Origin: JBBSUQ01 sp964389755
GTDB lineage: Bacteria > Bacteroidota > Bacteroidia > Flavobacteriales_D > Crocinitomicaceae
Length of the DNA stretch: 64,000 bases
Assembly: GCA_964389755.1 (NCBI GenBank)
Contig: CAYMEW010000011.1
Coordinates: forward strand, 31,963 to 95,962
Reading direction: 5' to 3'
The position numbers were made by a program, and so were the translations under genes. Numbering within the stretch: position 1 is the stretch's first letter; every line of letters starts with the position of its first letter. This document shows, piece by piece, positions 52,906 to 62,642 of the stretch. A model generated the notes under the pieces. The model was not told where the DNA came from, searched no databases, and saw only the letters and a program-made list of their open reading frames with translations.

Positions 52906-54108
52906 TTATTCGTCGATTCGCTTCTTGTATTCGAGCGCCTTCTCGCTGTTTCCGAGGCTGCGGTGAATTTGGAAAAGAATAGTAAGTACCTGTTTGTCAT
53001 TCGGGTGCTTTTCAATGTATTTCTCAAGCGGAATGAGTGCACGCTTGTAAATGGCATCGCTTTCGGCGATCATCTGGTCATATTTCGGGTCACCGAACTT
53101 CAACTGGCTCGCTTCGGTACGAAGATTTCCTCCCCACGTTACGAGATGCGCACCGAGTTGGTACAGGGCATCGTCGTAATTCGGGTCGATCTCAAGTGCT
53201 TTATTGAGCGACTCTTCGGCTTTTCCGTTCTCACCAAGATCCATGTAGATCGTTCCGATTACATAATACAGCAATTTGTTGTTCGGGTCCGAAGCGATTG
53301 CTTCACTAAGTGCCTGCTCAGCCCCGGCATTGTCTCCGGCATCGATCTTTGTCTGAACGAGTTCCAGGAGAATGTCTTTGCTTGTAGGGTACTTCGCTTT
53401 TCCTTCCTGCAAAATCGCATCTGATTTGGCGTTATTTCCGGATTTGCGATACGCATTTGCCGCGAGCGCATAACTTTCGGCACCGCGGTAACCGGCTTTG
53501 GCGAGTTTTTCGTAACCCGGAGCCGCTTTGGCGTAGTCGCCCGATTTTTCGTAGCACAGTGACGCGTTGAACACGGCATTCGAATCGAGTTCACCGATCG
53601 CATCCATCAGTTTTGCCTCTGTTTCATAAAATTCAGCTGCTTCTGCGTACATTTCCTGCTGGTAAAGAGCTGCAGCAGCCTGATCGATCATCACGCGTTT
53701 TTGACGCACGCTTTGGTCGATCTCACGGTCGTACTTGTTACTTACTTCGAATCCTTTCTTGTAAGCTGCGATCGCTTTGTCTAAAACGTCATCTCCAACC
53801 ATGGTCATCAGGCTTGAATCCTGCGTAACGGTTGCAAGTTGTACGAAGCTCGAATAAATCTCGCCTTTGAGCCACAAGGTTTTCGGACTTTCCTTCGTAT
53901 CCGGATGCTCCGCTGCGAGGTCAATGAATTCTTTGGCAGCGATCAGCGAGCGCTTAGCTGCTTCGTAATCACCTGAAGCCAGGGCAGGGGCAAATTTATT
54001 TTTGTATTCGACAGCCGCCGAGGTTTCATTTTTCTTTTGTGCGAATGAAAAATTCGAAATTGCCAGGGTTACGGTCAAAATTCCGAATGTAAACCAGTTT
54101 TTAATCAT
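52906..54108 (-). CDS. Secreted tetratricopeptide-repeat protein
   Basis: A signal peptide (FGILTVTLAISNFSFAQ) is followed by a chain of TPR units, for example AAALYQQEMYAEAAEFYETE, NASLCYEKSGDYAKAAPGYE, VIGTIYMDLGENGKAEESLN and ALEIDPNYDDALYQLG. About six to eight repeats fill the 400 residues. TPRs bind proteins, and a periplasmic scaffold role is likely. It starts 30 nt after the gyrA stop on the same strand, and both share one terminator, so they form a transcription unit. Confidence 0.88.
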   Translation of the reverse strand: MIKNWFTFGILTVTLAISNFSFAQKKNETSAAVEYKNKFAPALASGDYEAAKRSLIAAKEFIDLAAEHPDTKESPKTLWLKGEIYSSFVQLATVTQDSSLMTMVGDDVLDKAIAAYKKGFEVSNKYDREIDQSVRQKRVMIDQAAAALYQQEMYAEAAEFYETEAKLMDAIGELDSNAVFNASLCYEKSGDYAKAAPGYEKLAKAGYRGAESYALAANAYRKSGNNAKSDAILQEGKAKYPTSKDILLELVQTKIDAGDNAGAEQALSEAIASDPNNKLLYYVIGTIYMDLGENGKAEESLNKALEIDPNYDDALYQLGAHLVTWGGNLRTEASQLKFGDPKYDQMIAESDAIYKRALIPLEKYIEKHPNDKQVLTILFQIHRSLGNSEKALEYKKRIDE

Positions 54109-54138
54109 CTTTTTTGCTTTATGATGCAGTAAAATTAA

Positions 54139-56679
54139 TTATTCCACATCGGGATTTTCAATTTCCGTGCCATTATTTGTGCCATTCAGTTCATCCAGCT
54201 CGTTTTCAATTTCTTCTTCCTCGCTGCGCGGAACGCGTGCAATGGCTGCAATTTCCGAATTCCCTTTCAGGTTGATCAGGCGTACGCCCTGCGCAGCACG
54301 TCCCATGGTTCGAATGGTGTCGATGTGCATGCGAATCGTTACTCCGGACTTCGTGATGATCATCAGGTCTTCTTCATCCGTTACATTCTTGATAGACAGC
54401 AACGGACCTGTTTTATCGGTAATATTGAGTGTTTTAACTCCTTTTCCTCCGCGGTTCGTGATGCGGTAAACCGGTTCTTTGTCATCCGGATCGTTCAGGA
54501 ACGTTCGTTTTCCGTATCCTTTTTCGGAAACCACCAAAACGGTTGAGTAAACATCTTCAACGGCGATCATCCCGATCACTTCATCCTTCGGCCCGGTCAG
54601 TGAAACTCCGCGTACTCCGGAGGCGTTTCTTCCCATAGCACGTACAGTGCTTTCATTAAAACGGATCGCACGGCCCGAACTCGTGGCGAGCACGATCTCA
54701 TTGGATCCGTTGGTCAGTTTTGCTTCAAGCAGTTCATCGTCTTCGCGGATCGTAATTGCATTGATACCGTTGGCACGCGGACGCGAGTAAGCTTCCAGGG
54801 ATGTTTTCTTGATGGTACCGCGCTTGGTACACATCATGATGAAATTGTTGTCCACGTATTCTTTATCGGTCAGATCCTGCACTTTTACATAGGCTTTGAT
54901 CTTATCATCGATGCCGATGTTGAGCAGGTTTTGGATCGCGCGACCTTTGGAAGTCTTGTTTCCTTCCGGAATTTCATATACACGCATCCAGAAACAACGG
55001 CCTTTCTCCGTAAAGATGAGCAGGTAATTGTGATTGGTCGCCACAAACAGGTGTTCGAGGAAGTCTTTATCACGGGTAGAAGAGCCACGTGAACCCATTC
55101 CGCCACGATTCTGAACCTTATATTCTGTGAGGCTTGTACGCTTGATGTATCCGGCATGGGAAATCGTAATGACCACTTCTTCGTCGGCAATCAAATCTTC
55201 CATGCGCATTTCGCTGGCGGAATATTCAATGATCGAACGGCGCTCGTCTCCGTATTTATCGCGAACTTCGATGAGTTCGTCCTTGATGATCTGCATACGA
55301 CGTTCTTCGTGTGCGAGAATATCTTTCAGATCGGCGATCAGTTTCATGAGGTCCTCGTATTCCGAACGCAGTTTGTCCTGCTCCAGGCCGGTGAGTTGAC
55401 GCAGGCGCATTTCAACGATCGCGCGGGACTGAATGTCAGACAGACTGAATCGCTCCATCAGTTTTTCGCGGGCTTCTTCCGGACTTTTCGAGGCGCGGAT
55501 GAGTGCAATAACCTCGTCAATGTTATCCGAAGCAATGATGAGTCCTTCGAGGATGTGTGCGCGTTCTTCCGCTTTACGCAGGTCGTATTTCGTACGGCGA
55601 ACAACCACATCGTGGCGAAAATCCACGAAGTGACGGATCATATCCTTCAGGTTGAGCAGTTCCGGTCGTCCGTCGACAAGGCAAATGTTATTCACGGAGA
55701 AGGAACTCTGAAGCGCCGTGTATTTGTACAATTTATTAAGTACCACGTTTGGAATGGCATCGCGACGCAATTCGTAAACAATGCGCATCCCGTTCCGGTC
55801 GGATTCATCGCGAATGTCCGAAATACCTTCGATCTTTTTATCGTTTACCAGTTCGGCGGTCTTTTTGATCATGTCCGCTTTATTGACCTGGTACGGAATT
55901 TCCGTTACGATGATCTGTTCGCGCCCGTTTGATTCTTCGATCTCGGCTTTGGCGCGCATAACGATTCTTCCGCGACCGGTGAGCAACGCATCTCTTACAC
56001 CTTCATATCCGTAGATAATTCCACCGGTAGGAAAATCCGGAGCTTTGATATAATTGATGAGTTCTTCGATCTCAATTTCCTTATTATCAATGTAAGCGAT
56101 GATCCCTTCTGTTACTTCCGTGAGGTTGTGCGGAGCCATATTGGTGGCCATCCCCACTGCAATACCGCTGGCACCGTTTACCAGTGCATTCGGAATTTTT
56201 GTCGGGAGCACGGTCGGTTCCTGAAGACTGTCGTCGAAGTTCGGCTGAAAATCTACCGTTTCTTTATCGAGATCGGCCAGCATTTCTTCGGCGATCTTGC
56301 GCAGGCGTGCCTCGGTGTAACGCATCGCTGCGGGGCTGTCACCATCTACCGAACCGAAGTTACCCTGCCCGTCAACAAGCGGGTATCGAAGCGACCAGGG
56401 CTGAGCCATCCGGACCATGGTGTCGTATACGGAAGAATCTCCGTGCGGGTGATACTTACCAAGTACCTCACCGACGATCCTGGCCGATTTTTTATAAGGA
56501 CGGTTAGAAAATACGCCGAGGTCCTGCATACCATATAATACACGTCTGTGAACCGGTTTAAAACCATCGCGAACATCCGGGAGTGCCCGGGACACAATGA
56601 CTGACATCGAATAATCGATGTAAGCCGACTTCATTTCATCTTCGATGTTTATCTGGATAATCTTTTCTCCATCTGCCAT
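54139..56679 (-). CDS. gyrA: DNA gyrase subunit A
   Basis: The 846-residue product has the N-terminal breakage-reunion domain with the quinolone-resistance-determining segment HPHGDSSVYDTMVRMAQ, the catalytic Tyr in AMRYTEARLRKI (Tyr of RYTEAR) and the C-terminal beta-pinwheel with repeats such as RAIRFNESTVRAMGRNA and GKRTFLNDPDDKEP. The positions equivalent to E. coli Ser83 and Asp87 are Ser and Asp, so no common quinolone-resistance change is present. It relaxes and introduces supercoils as an A2B2 complex. It ends with an acidic tail. Confidence 0.97.
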   Translation of the reverse strand: MADGEKIIQINIEDEMKSAYIDYSMSVIVSRALPDVRDGFKPVHRRVLYGMQDLGVFSNRPYKKSARIVGEVLGKYHPHGDSSVYDTMVRMAQPWSLRYPLVDGQGNFGSVDGDSPAAMRYTEARLRKIAEEMLADLDKETVDFQPNFDDSLQEPTVLPTKIPNALVNGASGIAVGMATNMAPHNLTEVTEGIIAYIDNKEIEIEELINYIKAPDFPTGGIIYGYEGVRDALLTGRGRIVMRAKAEIEESNGREQIIVTEIPYQVNKADMIKKTAELVNDKKIEGISDIRDESDRNGMRIVYELRRDAIPNVVLNKLYKYTALQSSFSVNNICLVDGRPELLNLKDMIRHFVDFRHDVVVRRTKYDLRKAEERAHILEGLIIASDNIDEVIALIRASKSPEEAREKLMERFSLSDIQSRAIVEMRLRQLTGLEQDKLRSEYEDLMKLIADLKDILAHEERRMQIIKDELIEVRDKYGDERRSIIEYSASEMRMEDLIADEEVVITISHAGYIKRTSLTEYKVQNRGGMGSRGSSTRDKDFLEHLFVATNHNYLLIFTEKGRCFWMRVYEIPEGNKTSKGRAIQNLLNIGIDDKIKAYVKVQDLTDKEYVDNNFIMMCTKRGTIKKTSLEAYSRPRANGINAITIREDDELLEAKLTNGSNEIVLATSSGRAIRFNESTVRAMGRNASGVRGVSLTGPKDEVIGMIAVEDVYSTVLVVSEKGYGKRTFLNDPDDKEPVYRITNRGGKGVKTLNITDKTGPLLSIKNVTDEEDLMIITKSGVTIRMHIDTIRTMGRAAQGVRLINLKGNSEIAAIARVPRSEEEEIENELDELNGTNNGTEIENPDVE

Positions 56680-56844
56680 CTTGTCACTTATTTTAATTTT
56701 AGCACACTATTTGTGCAGTTTAAAAGCAAACTTCGAAATTAGGCATTTTCTATGGAAAAACAGGTCTTTCAAAAGGCTTAACTTACTAACAAAAATCTGT
56801 GTAAAAAGCCCTTGTTTTGACAGTTATTAACAATTTTAACGTTA

Positions 56845-56852
56845 TATATTTG
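56845..56852 (+). promoter_or_regulatory. -7 promoter box of clpC
   Basis: TATATTTG is a full TAnnTTTG match, 46 nt before the clpC ATG. A TTTTG at 56815-56819 may be a loosely spaced -33 element. Confidence 0.45.
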
Positions 56853-56898
56853 TAATCAGGCTAAACTTTGTTTAATTAGCCCTTGTTATCTCTTAAAT

Positions 56899-59421
56899 AT
56901 GGAAGCAAAATTCTCGCCCAGAGTAAAGGATGTGATCAGTTTCAGCCGGGAGGAAGCTCTTCGGCTCGGGAATGATTTCATTGGTGTGGAGCACCTGCTG
57001 CTCGGTCTGATCCGGGAAGGTGACGGCACGGCGATACGTATTCTGAAGGAGTTTCAGCTCGACCTGCTGCAATTGCGCCAGGAAATCGAAGCGGCTCTTC
57101 GTAAATCGTCCCGGGCCGACTTACCGCCGATGGCAAACATCCCGCTCGTTAAACAGGCTGAAAAAGTACTGAAGATCACCTACCTGGAAGCTAAACTGTA
57201 CAAAAGTCCGATCATCGGAACGGAACACCTGCTGCTGTCAATCCTGAAGGATGAAAACAGTGTGGGGTGCAGATTGTTGAACAAATACGGAATAATATAC
57301 GACAACGTGAAAGATGAACTTGAAGCAATGATGGATGAAACCTCGTCTCCAAAAGCGGAATTCCCCGGTGGGGCCGAAGAGGAGGGAGATTCATTCTCTT
57401 CACAACGAAAATCGGGAGACCCGAAATCGAAAACGCCGGTACTGGACAATTTCGGTCGGGACCTGACCAAAATGGCGGAAGCCGGAAAACTCGACCCGAT
57501 CGTCGGACGGGAAAAAGAAATTGAACGTGTATCGCAGATCCTCTCGCGGCGTAAAAAGAACAACCCGATCCTCATCGGGGAGCCGGGTGTTGGTAAAAGT
57601 GCAATTGCGGAAGGACTTGCCCTGCGCATCGTGCAGCGTAAAGTCTCACGTGTCCTTTTCAATAAACGCATTGTATCGCTTGACCTGGCATCGCTTGTAG
57701 CCGGAACAAAATACCGCGGACAGTTTGAAGAGCGCATGAAAGCCGTGATGCAGGAGATCGAAAAGAACCCGGATATCATCCTCTTTATCGATGAGATCCA
57801 TACGATCATCGGTGCAGGTGGTGCAAGCGGCTCGCTGGATGCCTCGAACATGTTCAAACCCGCACTGGCGCGCGGTGAATTGCAGGCAATCGGTGCAACC
57901 ACGCTCGACGAATACCGCCAGTACATAGAAAAGGACGGTGCGCTCGAACGACGTTTTCAAAAGGTACTCGTGGAACCGACCACAATCGAAGAAACGATTC
58001 AGATCCTCAACAATATCAAAGAACGATACGAAGATCATCACTCGGTGACTTTTACCGACGATGCGATCCAGGCTTGTGTGAAACTGACCGAACGCTACAT
58101 CACGGACCGTCACTTACCCGATAAGGCGATTGACGCGATGGATGAAGTCGGTTCGCGCGTTCACCTGACCAACATTACCGTTCCGAAAGAGATCCTTGAG
58201 ATCGAAGGGAAGATCGAGGAACTGAAAGATCAAAAGAACGAGGTGATCAAATCCCAGCAATACGAGAAGGCCGCGGAATTACGTGATCGCGAACGTACGC
58301 TGACCGATCAGTTGGATGTTGCGAAGAAAAAATGGGAGGAAGATTCTAAAACACATCGTGTAACGGTAACTGAAGAGCATGTAGCCGAAGTCGTTTCAAT
58401 GATGTGCGGAATCCCGGTAACACGGGTTGCGCAGTCCGAAAGTGGTAAACTGGTGAACATGGCCAGTGAACTGAAAGGCCAGGTAATCGGCCAGGACGAA
58501 GCAGTTGCGAAAGTCGTGAAAGCGATCCAGCGAAATCGTGCCGGACTGAAAGACCCGAACAAGCCGATCGGTTCCTTCTTTTTCCTCGGACCGACGGGTG
58601 TCGGTAAAACACAATTGGCAAAAGTACTTGCAAAATACATGTTCGATACGGAAGAAGCACTCATCCGAATTGATATGTCAGAATACATGGAGAAATTTTC
58701 GATCTCCCGACTCGTCGGGGCGCCTCCGGGATACGTGGGATATGAAGAAGGCGGCCAGTTGACGGAAAAGGTACGTCGCAAGCCGTATTCCATTATTCTG
58801 CTCGATGAGATTGAGAAAGCTCACCCGGATGTATTTAACCTGTTATTGCAGGTGCTTGACGACGGACACATGACCGATGGTCTCGGCCGAAAGATCGACT
58901 TTAAAAACACGATCCTGATCATGACCTCGAACATCGGGGCGCGACAACTGGCTGATTTCGGTACGGGAGTTGGTTTCGGTACGCAGGCACAGAATGAGCA
59001 GCGCGAGGAACATTCGCAATCCGTAATTCAAAATGCATTGCGTAAAGCATTCTCACCGGAATTCCTGAACCGGATTGACGACATGATTATCTTCAAATCG
59101 CTTTCGAGAGAGAGCATTCATAAGATTATCGATCTCGAACTCGAGAAGTTGTACGGCCGTATTCGCGAACTCGGATACAACATTCGACTCACAGACAAGG
59201 CCAAGGATTTCATCGTGGACAAAGGCTATGACGAAAAATTCGGAGCACGTCCGCTGAAAAGAGCCATTCAGAAATTCATTGAGGATCCGCTCGCCGAAGA
59301 GATCATCAAATCGAATCTCCAGGAAGGTGATGTGATCAAAGTCGATATGAAAGACGGACAGGAAGAACTGACGATTAATATTGAAAAAGGAAAAGGCAAA
59401 ACGAAGGCCGGTTCCGAATAA
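56899..59421 (+). CDS. clpC: ATP-dependent Clp protease ATP-binding subunit ClpC
   Basis: The 840-residue product begins with two Clp-N repeats (FSREEALRLGNDFIGVEHLL and LKITYLEAKLYKSPIIGTEH). It has two AAA+ modules, the first with Walker A GEPGVGKSAIAEG and Walker B IILFIDEIHTIIGAGG, the second with GPTGVGKTQLAKVLAK and IILLDEIEKAH. A UVR-type motif (EKAAELRDRERTLTDQL) sits in the M-domain region. It unfolds substrates and feeds them to ClpP, and it takes part in protein quality control and stress responses. It stands alone between a promoter and a terminator. Confidence 0.96.
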   Translation: MEAKFSPRVKDVISFSREEALRLGNDFIGVEHLLLGLIREGDGTAIRILKEFQLDLLQLRQEIEAALRKSSRADLPPMANIPLVKQAEKVLKITYLEAKLYKSPIIGTEHLLLSILKDENSVGCRLLNKYGIIYDNVKDELEAMMDETSSPKAEFPGGAEEEGDSFSSQRKSGDPKSKTPVLDNFGRDLTKMAEAGKLDPIVGREKEIERVSQILSRRKKNNPILIGEPGVGKSAIAEGLALRIVQRKVSRVLFNKRIVSLDLASLVAGTKYRGQFEERMKAVMQEIEKNPDIILFIDEIHTIIGAGGASGSLDASNMFKPALARGELQAIGATTLDEYRQYIEKDGALERRFQKVLVEPTTIEETIQILNNIKERYEDHHSVTFTDDAIQACVKLTERYITDRHLPDKAIDAMDEVGSRVHLTNITVPKEILEIEGKIEELKDQKNEVIKSQQYEKAAELRDRERTLTDQLDVAKKKWEEDSKTHRVTVTEEHVAEVVSMMCGIPVTRVAQSESGKLVNMASELKGQVIGQDEAVAKVVKAIQRNRAGLKDPNKPIGSFFFLGPTGVGKTQLAKVLAKYMFDTEEALIRIDMSEYMEKFSISRLVGAPPGYVGYEEGGQLTEKVRRKPYSIILLDEIEKAHPDVFNLLLQVLDDGHMTDGLGRKIDFKNTILIMTSNIGARQLADFGTGVGFGTQAQNEQREEHSQSVIQNALRKAFSPEFLNRIDDMIIFKSLSRESIHKIIDLELEKLYGRIRELGYNIRLTDKAKDFIVDKGYDEKFGARPLKRAIQKFIEDPLAEEIIKSNLQEGDVIKVDMKDGQEELTINIEKGKGKTKAGSE

Positions 59422-59442
59422 TTAAGAATTTTTATCGCTGTG

Positions 59443-59470
59443 GGGAAGTCAGAAATGGCTTCCCTTTTTT
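59443..59470 (+). terminator. Terminator of clpC
   Basis: GGGAAG (59443-59448) pairs with CTTCCC (59459-59464) across a 10-nt loop, followed by six T residues. It starts 21 nt after the clpC stop. Confidence 0.8.
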
Positions 59471-59481
59471 ATTTTTACGAC

Positions 59482-60336
59482 ATGTATAAATGCGTTTTGC
59501 TCACCGGTTTTTTGCTGTTAGTCATGCGGCTTTCAGCTTCTGTAGTAATGCCGGATATTCCCTGGCAGCTGTTTGTGAACGGCGGACGAACTGATTTTGA
59601 TTCTGTGCTGGTGGCAGACGACGAATTTGTGCGACACGAAGTGAAAATGATGTTCGATAACGACCAGTTGTCGCACCCGTACACGAAGGCATACGACCTG
59701 AAAGCCGACTTCGAAGTGTACTGGAAGATCTTTGGGAAATACTGGCGACGCTGCGACCTGAATAAAGACGATCGTTTTGAACTGTTCTTCAATGGCGTGG
59801 TGAACATGGAAGACAGTATGGAAGTCTTTCAGATCTATGTGTTGAAGGATATCGATTATGAAACGGTTTATGATCGCCCGGGCAGACTTATAGCCTACAA
59901 AATTCATCCCTTAACCGGAGAAGTGATACTGTTTCACCACCAGTATCCCTGCTGTAATAATGCCAGTCATAACATCAATACCGTGCGCCTGATCGACGGG
60001 AAAGCCAACCTGCGAAAGAAATACTTTGTGGCGCGCGACAGTGAAATGAAAGGACGCTTTTTCCCGAAAACAGTACTCTACGAAGACGATTATTCGATTC
60101 TTGAACGAAAGACGATGCTGCGCTGGTCCGGAGAAGTGATTCGCTACGGCGCGTGGATGCGTTCTCCGTCGAATGAAATTGTACACTATGCGGCAGGAAC
60201 GCCGTACAGGGTCCTGGCCATCGAAGAAGGCTGGAAATACGTGTTAATGTGTGGTCCGCCCGAAAAAGAGCGCAGCAAAGTGATCAATCCCGATAATTTT
60301 GAAGACGTAAAAGTGTACGGCTGGATCCGGGAATGA
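59482..60336 (+). CDS. Secreted protein of unknown function
   Basis: A signal peptide (KCVLLTGFLLLVMRLSASV) leads a 284-residue protein with DEFVRHEVKMMFDNDQLSHP, WRRCDLNKDDRFELFFNGVV and LTGEVILFHHQYPCCNNASH, and a C-terminal SH3-like segment (GTPYRVLAIEEGWKYVLMCG, KVYGWIRE). I do not recognise a family. DLNKDDRFELFF could be an EF-hand-like calcium loop. ATG 59482 is preferred, since the GTG at 59440 lies before the terminator hairpin of clpC. It converges with murQ. Confidence 0.65.
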   Translation: MYKCVLLTGFLLLVMRLSASVVMPDIPWQLFVNGGRTDFDSVLVADDEFVRHEVKMMFDNDQLSHPYTKAYDLKADFEVYWKIFGKYWRRCDLNKDDRFELFFNGVVNMEDSMEVFQIYVLKDIDYETVYDRPGRLIAYKIHPLTGEVILFHHQYPCCNNASHNINTVRLIDGKANLRKKYFVARDSEMKGRFFPKTVLYEDDYSILERKTMLRWSGEVIRYGAWMRSPSNEIVHYAAGTPYRVLAIEEGWKYVLMCGPPEKERSKVINPDNFEDVKVYGWIRE

Positions 60337-60392
60337 ACTTGACAGGATTTCAATGCTCGAAATTTTAATTTTCAGGAAATCAGAATAAATAG

Positions 60393-60406
60393 CCGTTCTC
60401 GAACGG
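60393..60406. terminator. Small palindromic hairpin between convergent genes
   Basis: CCGTTC-TC-GAACGG is a perfect 6-bp inverted repeat in the 93-nt gap between the secreted-protein gene and murQ. The loop is very short and the flanks lack long T-runs, so termination here is only a possibility. Confidence 0.3.
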
Positions 60407-60429
60407 TTAAAACGCTTATGGGATTTCAA

Positions 60430-61233
60430 CTATTTCTGAGAATCCAGTACAGATCTTACGCTACCGTACTTTTCCAGTAAACTTTTGGCTTTATCATATT
60501 CCACCGGCAGGTGTTCCATGATCATGCGCACGCCCCGGTCAATGAGCTTGTGATTACTGAGTTGCATATCCACCATTTTGTTGCCCTTCACACGCCCCAA
60601 TCGGATCATGAGTGCCGTACTGATCATGTTCAATACGAGTTTCTGCGCCGTTCCGCTTTTCATCCGCGTACTTCCCGTCACAAATTCCGGCCCGACTTCC
60701 GGCGTGATCGGATAGTCGGCGAGTTCCGAAAGGGGAGAGCCCGGATTGCAGGATATTCCCGCGGTAATTACTCCGTGCTTCTGAGCGTCCTGCAAACCTC
60801 CCAGTACATAAGGCGTAGTACCGGAAGCGGCAATGCCCACAAGGACATCTTTGTTACTGATGTAATACGCCGAAAGATCTTTCCAGGCCTGTTCGCGGTC
60901 ATCTTCGGCAAACTCAACCGCCTTACGCATGGCAGAATCACCGCCGGCCATCAATCCGATTACCAGGTCGTGCGGAACCCCGAAAGTTGGCGGACACTCG
61001 CTGGCATCAACAATTCCGAGCCTTCCGCTGGTTCCGGCGCCGATGTAGAAAAGACGACCGCCATTTTGCATTTTTTCGGCAGCGGCGCTTACAAAACGTT
61101 CAATTGCGGGAATCTCTTTTTCAACTGCCAGGGCCACTTTTTGGTCTTCCCGGTTGATAGAGGTCAACAATTCATGGACAGACATTTTATCCAGGTCGGT
61201 GTAGAGCGAAGTGCTTTCGGTCGTTTTTTTCAT
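60430..61233 (-). CDS. murQ: N-acetylmuramic acid 6-phosphate etherase
   Basis: A 267-residue SIS-domain enzyme with the family signature GGRLFYIGAGTSGRLGIVDA and PPTFGVPHDLVIGLMAGGDSA, plus GIAASGTTPYVLGGL and the conserved TGSTRMKSGTAQKL. It cleaves the lactyl ether of MurNAc-6-P to give GlcNAc-6-P and D-lactate in cell-wall recycling. ATG 61233 is preferred to TTG 61257. It lies 1 nt after the stop of the phosphoribosyltransferase gene, so the two are probably co-transcribed. Confidence 0.95.
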   Translation of the reverse strand: MKKTTESTSLYTDLDKMSVHELLTSINREDQKVALAVEKEIPAIERFVSAAAEKMQNGGRLFYIGAGTSGRLGIVDASECPPTFGVPHDLVIGLMAGGDSAMRKAVEFAEDDREQAWKDLSAYYISNKDVLVGIAASGTTPYVLGGLQDAQKHGVITAGISCNPGSPLSELADYPITPEVGPEFVTGSTRMKSGTAQKLVLNMISTALMIRLGRVKGNKMVDMQLSNHKLIDRGVRMIMEHLPVEYDKAKSLLEKYGSVRSVLDSQK

Positions 61234-61234
61234 A

Positions 61235-61729
61235 TTATACAAGGTATGCACCGGCATTGGACGGATCGAAACTAACTTCCACGCGTTCTTTCAGCGTCGT
61301 GGAAAGACTCAGTCCCACAAAATCCGCTTTAATCGGATAGCGTCGGTGTTTCCGGTCTACTAAAGCGACGGTTTTGATCGCTTTTGTGGGTTCGTCAAGT
61401 AATTTTACAAGCGCGTACTGCATGGTCTTCCCGGAGTTCAGTACATCATCCACGAGGATGACCATTTTGTGTTTGAGTTCTGCCTGGTCGATCGATAGTT
61501 TTGGGGAGTGATCCCACGGATTTTCCTTATCCACGGTAATTTTGAACACTTCCGCCTGTTGCGTGGAATTTTTGCGAATAATCTCTCCGAGCCTGTTGGC
61601 AAGTTCGAATCCGTTTCCGGCAATTCCGGCGATGTAGATGACCTCTTCTTCAAAGGTATTTTCAATGATCTGGTGCGCCAGACGCGTGATCTTTTGCCCG
61701 ATCTCCGTTTGTGTCAGAATTGCCTGCAT
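61235..61729 (-). CDS. Phosphoribosyltransferase-family protein (PyrR-like)
   Basis: The 164-residue protein has the type I PRTase PRPP-binding loop VILVDDVLNSGKTMQYAL and a hood region before it (YIAGIAGNGFELANRL). The fold is that of PyrR or ComF-like proteins, but the second substrate is not clear. It might act as a uracil or nucleotide-linked PRTase or a regulator. ATG 61729 gives an N-terminus MQAILTQTEIGQKI. It heads a two-gene unit with murQ and has its own -7 box (61748-61755). Confidence 0.85.
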   Translation of the reverse strand: MQAILTQTEIGQKITRLAHQIIENTFEEEVIYIAGIAGNGFELANRLGEIIRKNSTQQAEVFKITVDKENPWDHSPKLSIDQAELKHKMVILVDDVLNSGKTMQYALVKLLDEPTKAIKTVALVDRKHRRYPIKADFVGLSLSTTLKERVEVSFDPSNAGAYLV

Positions 61730-61747
61730 AGCTGATTTACTTTCAAA

Positions 61748-61755
61748 CAAAGATA
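61748..61755 (-). promoter_or_regulatory. -7 promoter box of the phosphoribosyltransferase-murQ unit
   Basis: CAAAGATA on the plus strand is TATCTTTG on the minus strand, a full TAnnTTTG match, 19 nt before ATG 61729. It also lies upstream of TTG 61750, which it overlaps, so the ATG is the real start. Confidence 0.5.
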
Positions 61756-61779
61756 AATCAAATGATTTGTTTTAAGGGA

Positions 61780-62595
61780 TCAAAGCCTGAGAAAGGGGAG
61801 GAGCGGGATGATTTTTTCAAGCGTTTCGCTGCGAAAGAACTGGTGACCGCTTTCAATTTCGGTGATCACGTTGTTCAGGCCGGCTTTTTCCTCGAATTTA
61901 TAAGCCTGAGCAGGACGAATGATCTTATCCCAACTTCCCATGATGATGCGAAAGGGAAGTTGCTGTTCGCGGACGATCCTGCCGATTGCATCCGGGCCGG
62001 TACGAATAGCGCGAAAAGCCCGCCAGGTACGCGATGCTCGTTTGAAAGTACGTGGATCCGAACTGAAGTTGTATACGAAATCCCGAACCTTTGGGCGAAC
62101 TACCCGCAAAGCAACGGCGATATCCATCAGTTTGCGAAGCCTGTTCGGTTTCCGTTCGAAGTGCAAGAAAAGTCTGCGTAAGGCACGTATGCGCGATGTT
62201 CGGTTGTAAAAACTGTGATTGTTCAGACCGTCCGGCGCCATGAGTGTACAACTTTCGGCTTTTCCAGGGAACATCTCAAGTGTTTTGAGTGCAAAACGGC
62301 CACCCTGGCTGAAGGCCAGCAGGCTGAAGTTTTCGATCGCTTCGCGTTCCAGGATCTGCAAGATCAGAGACTTAAATTCCGCAGCTCTCAGCGGATCTTT
62401 TTCAATGCGTTCGGGAGGAAAGAAGGAGTTCCCGTGGAAAAAGAGGTTTATCGAAATAACGCGCAGGGGATAACTTTCCAGGAAACGGAAATCGTGTGCG
62501 CTGCGGCTGTGACCGTGAAAACAGAGTACGGTTTGCGTCCCGCTGCCAAAGCTATCGTATTCGAGAACCAGTCCGTTATGTGTCACCTCTTTCAC
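61780..62595 (-). CDS. Alpha/beta-hydrolase fold protein
   Basis: A 271-residue hydrolase with the nucleophile elbow FSQGG (Ser), the HG oxyanion word FHGHSRSAHD and a C-terminal SGHQFF (catalytic His). The acid residue is probably the Asp in MGSWDKIIRP. The lid region (residues about 130-190) is Arg-rich and unusual (RTSRIRALRRLFLHFERKPN). I choose GTG 62595 (MKEVTHNGLVLEYDSFG). The TTG at 62613 coincides with a perfect -7 box and so should lie upstream of the transcript start. Substrate unknown. Confidence 0.8.
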   Translation of the reverse strand: MKEVTHNGLVLEYDSFGSGTQTVLCFHGHSRSAHDFRFLESYPLRVISINLFFHGNSFFPPERIEKDPLRAAEFKSLILQILEREAIENFSLLAFSQGGRFALKTLEMFPGKAESCTLMAPDGLNNHSFYNRTSRIRALRRLFLHFERKPNRLRKLMDIAVALRVVRPKVRDFVYNFSSDPRTFKRASRTWRAFRAIRTGPDAIGRIVREQQLPFRIIMGSWDKIIRPAQAYKFEEKAGLNNVITEIESGHQFFRSETLEKIIPLLPFLRL

Positions 62596-62610
62596 CACCC
62601 GCCTTTCCTG

Positions 62611-62618
62611 CAAAGGTA
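62611..62618 (-). promoter_or_regulatory. -7 promoter box of the alpha/beta-hydrolase gene
   Basis: CAAAGGTA on the plus strand is TACCTTTG on the minus strand. It overlaps the in-frame TTG (62611-62613) that would otherwise be read as a start codon, which argues for a downstream GTG start. Confidence 0.5.
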
Positions 62619-62642
62619 GTGAAAATATATGTATGCATAGTT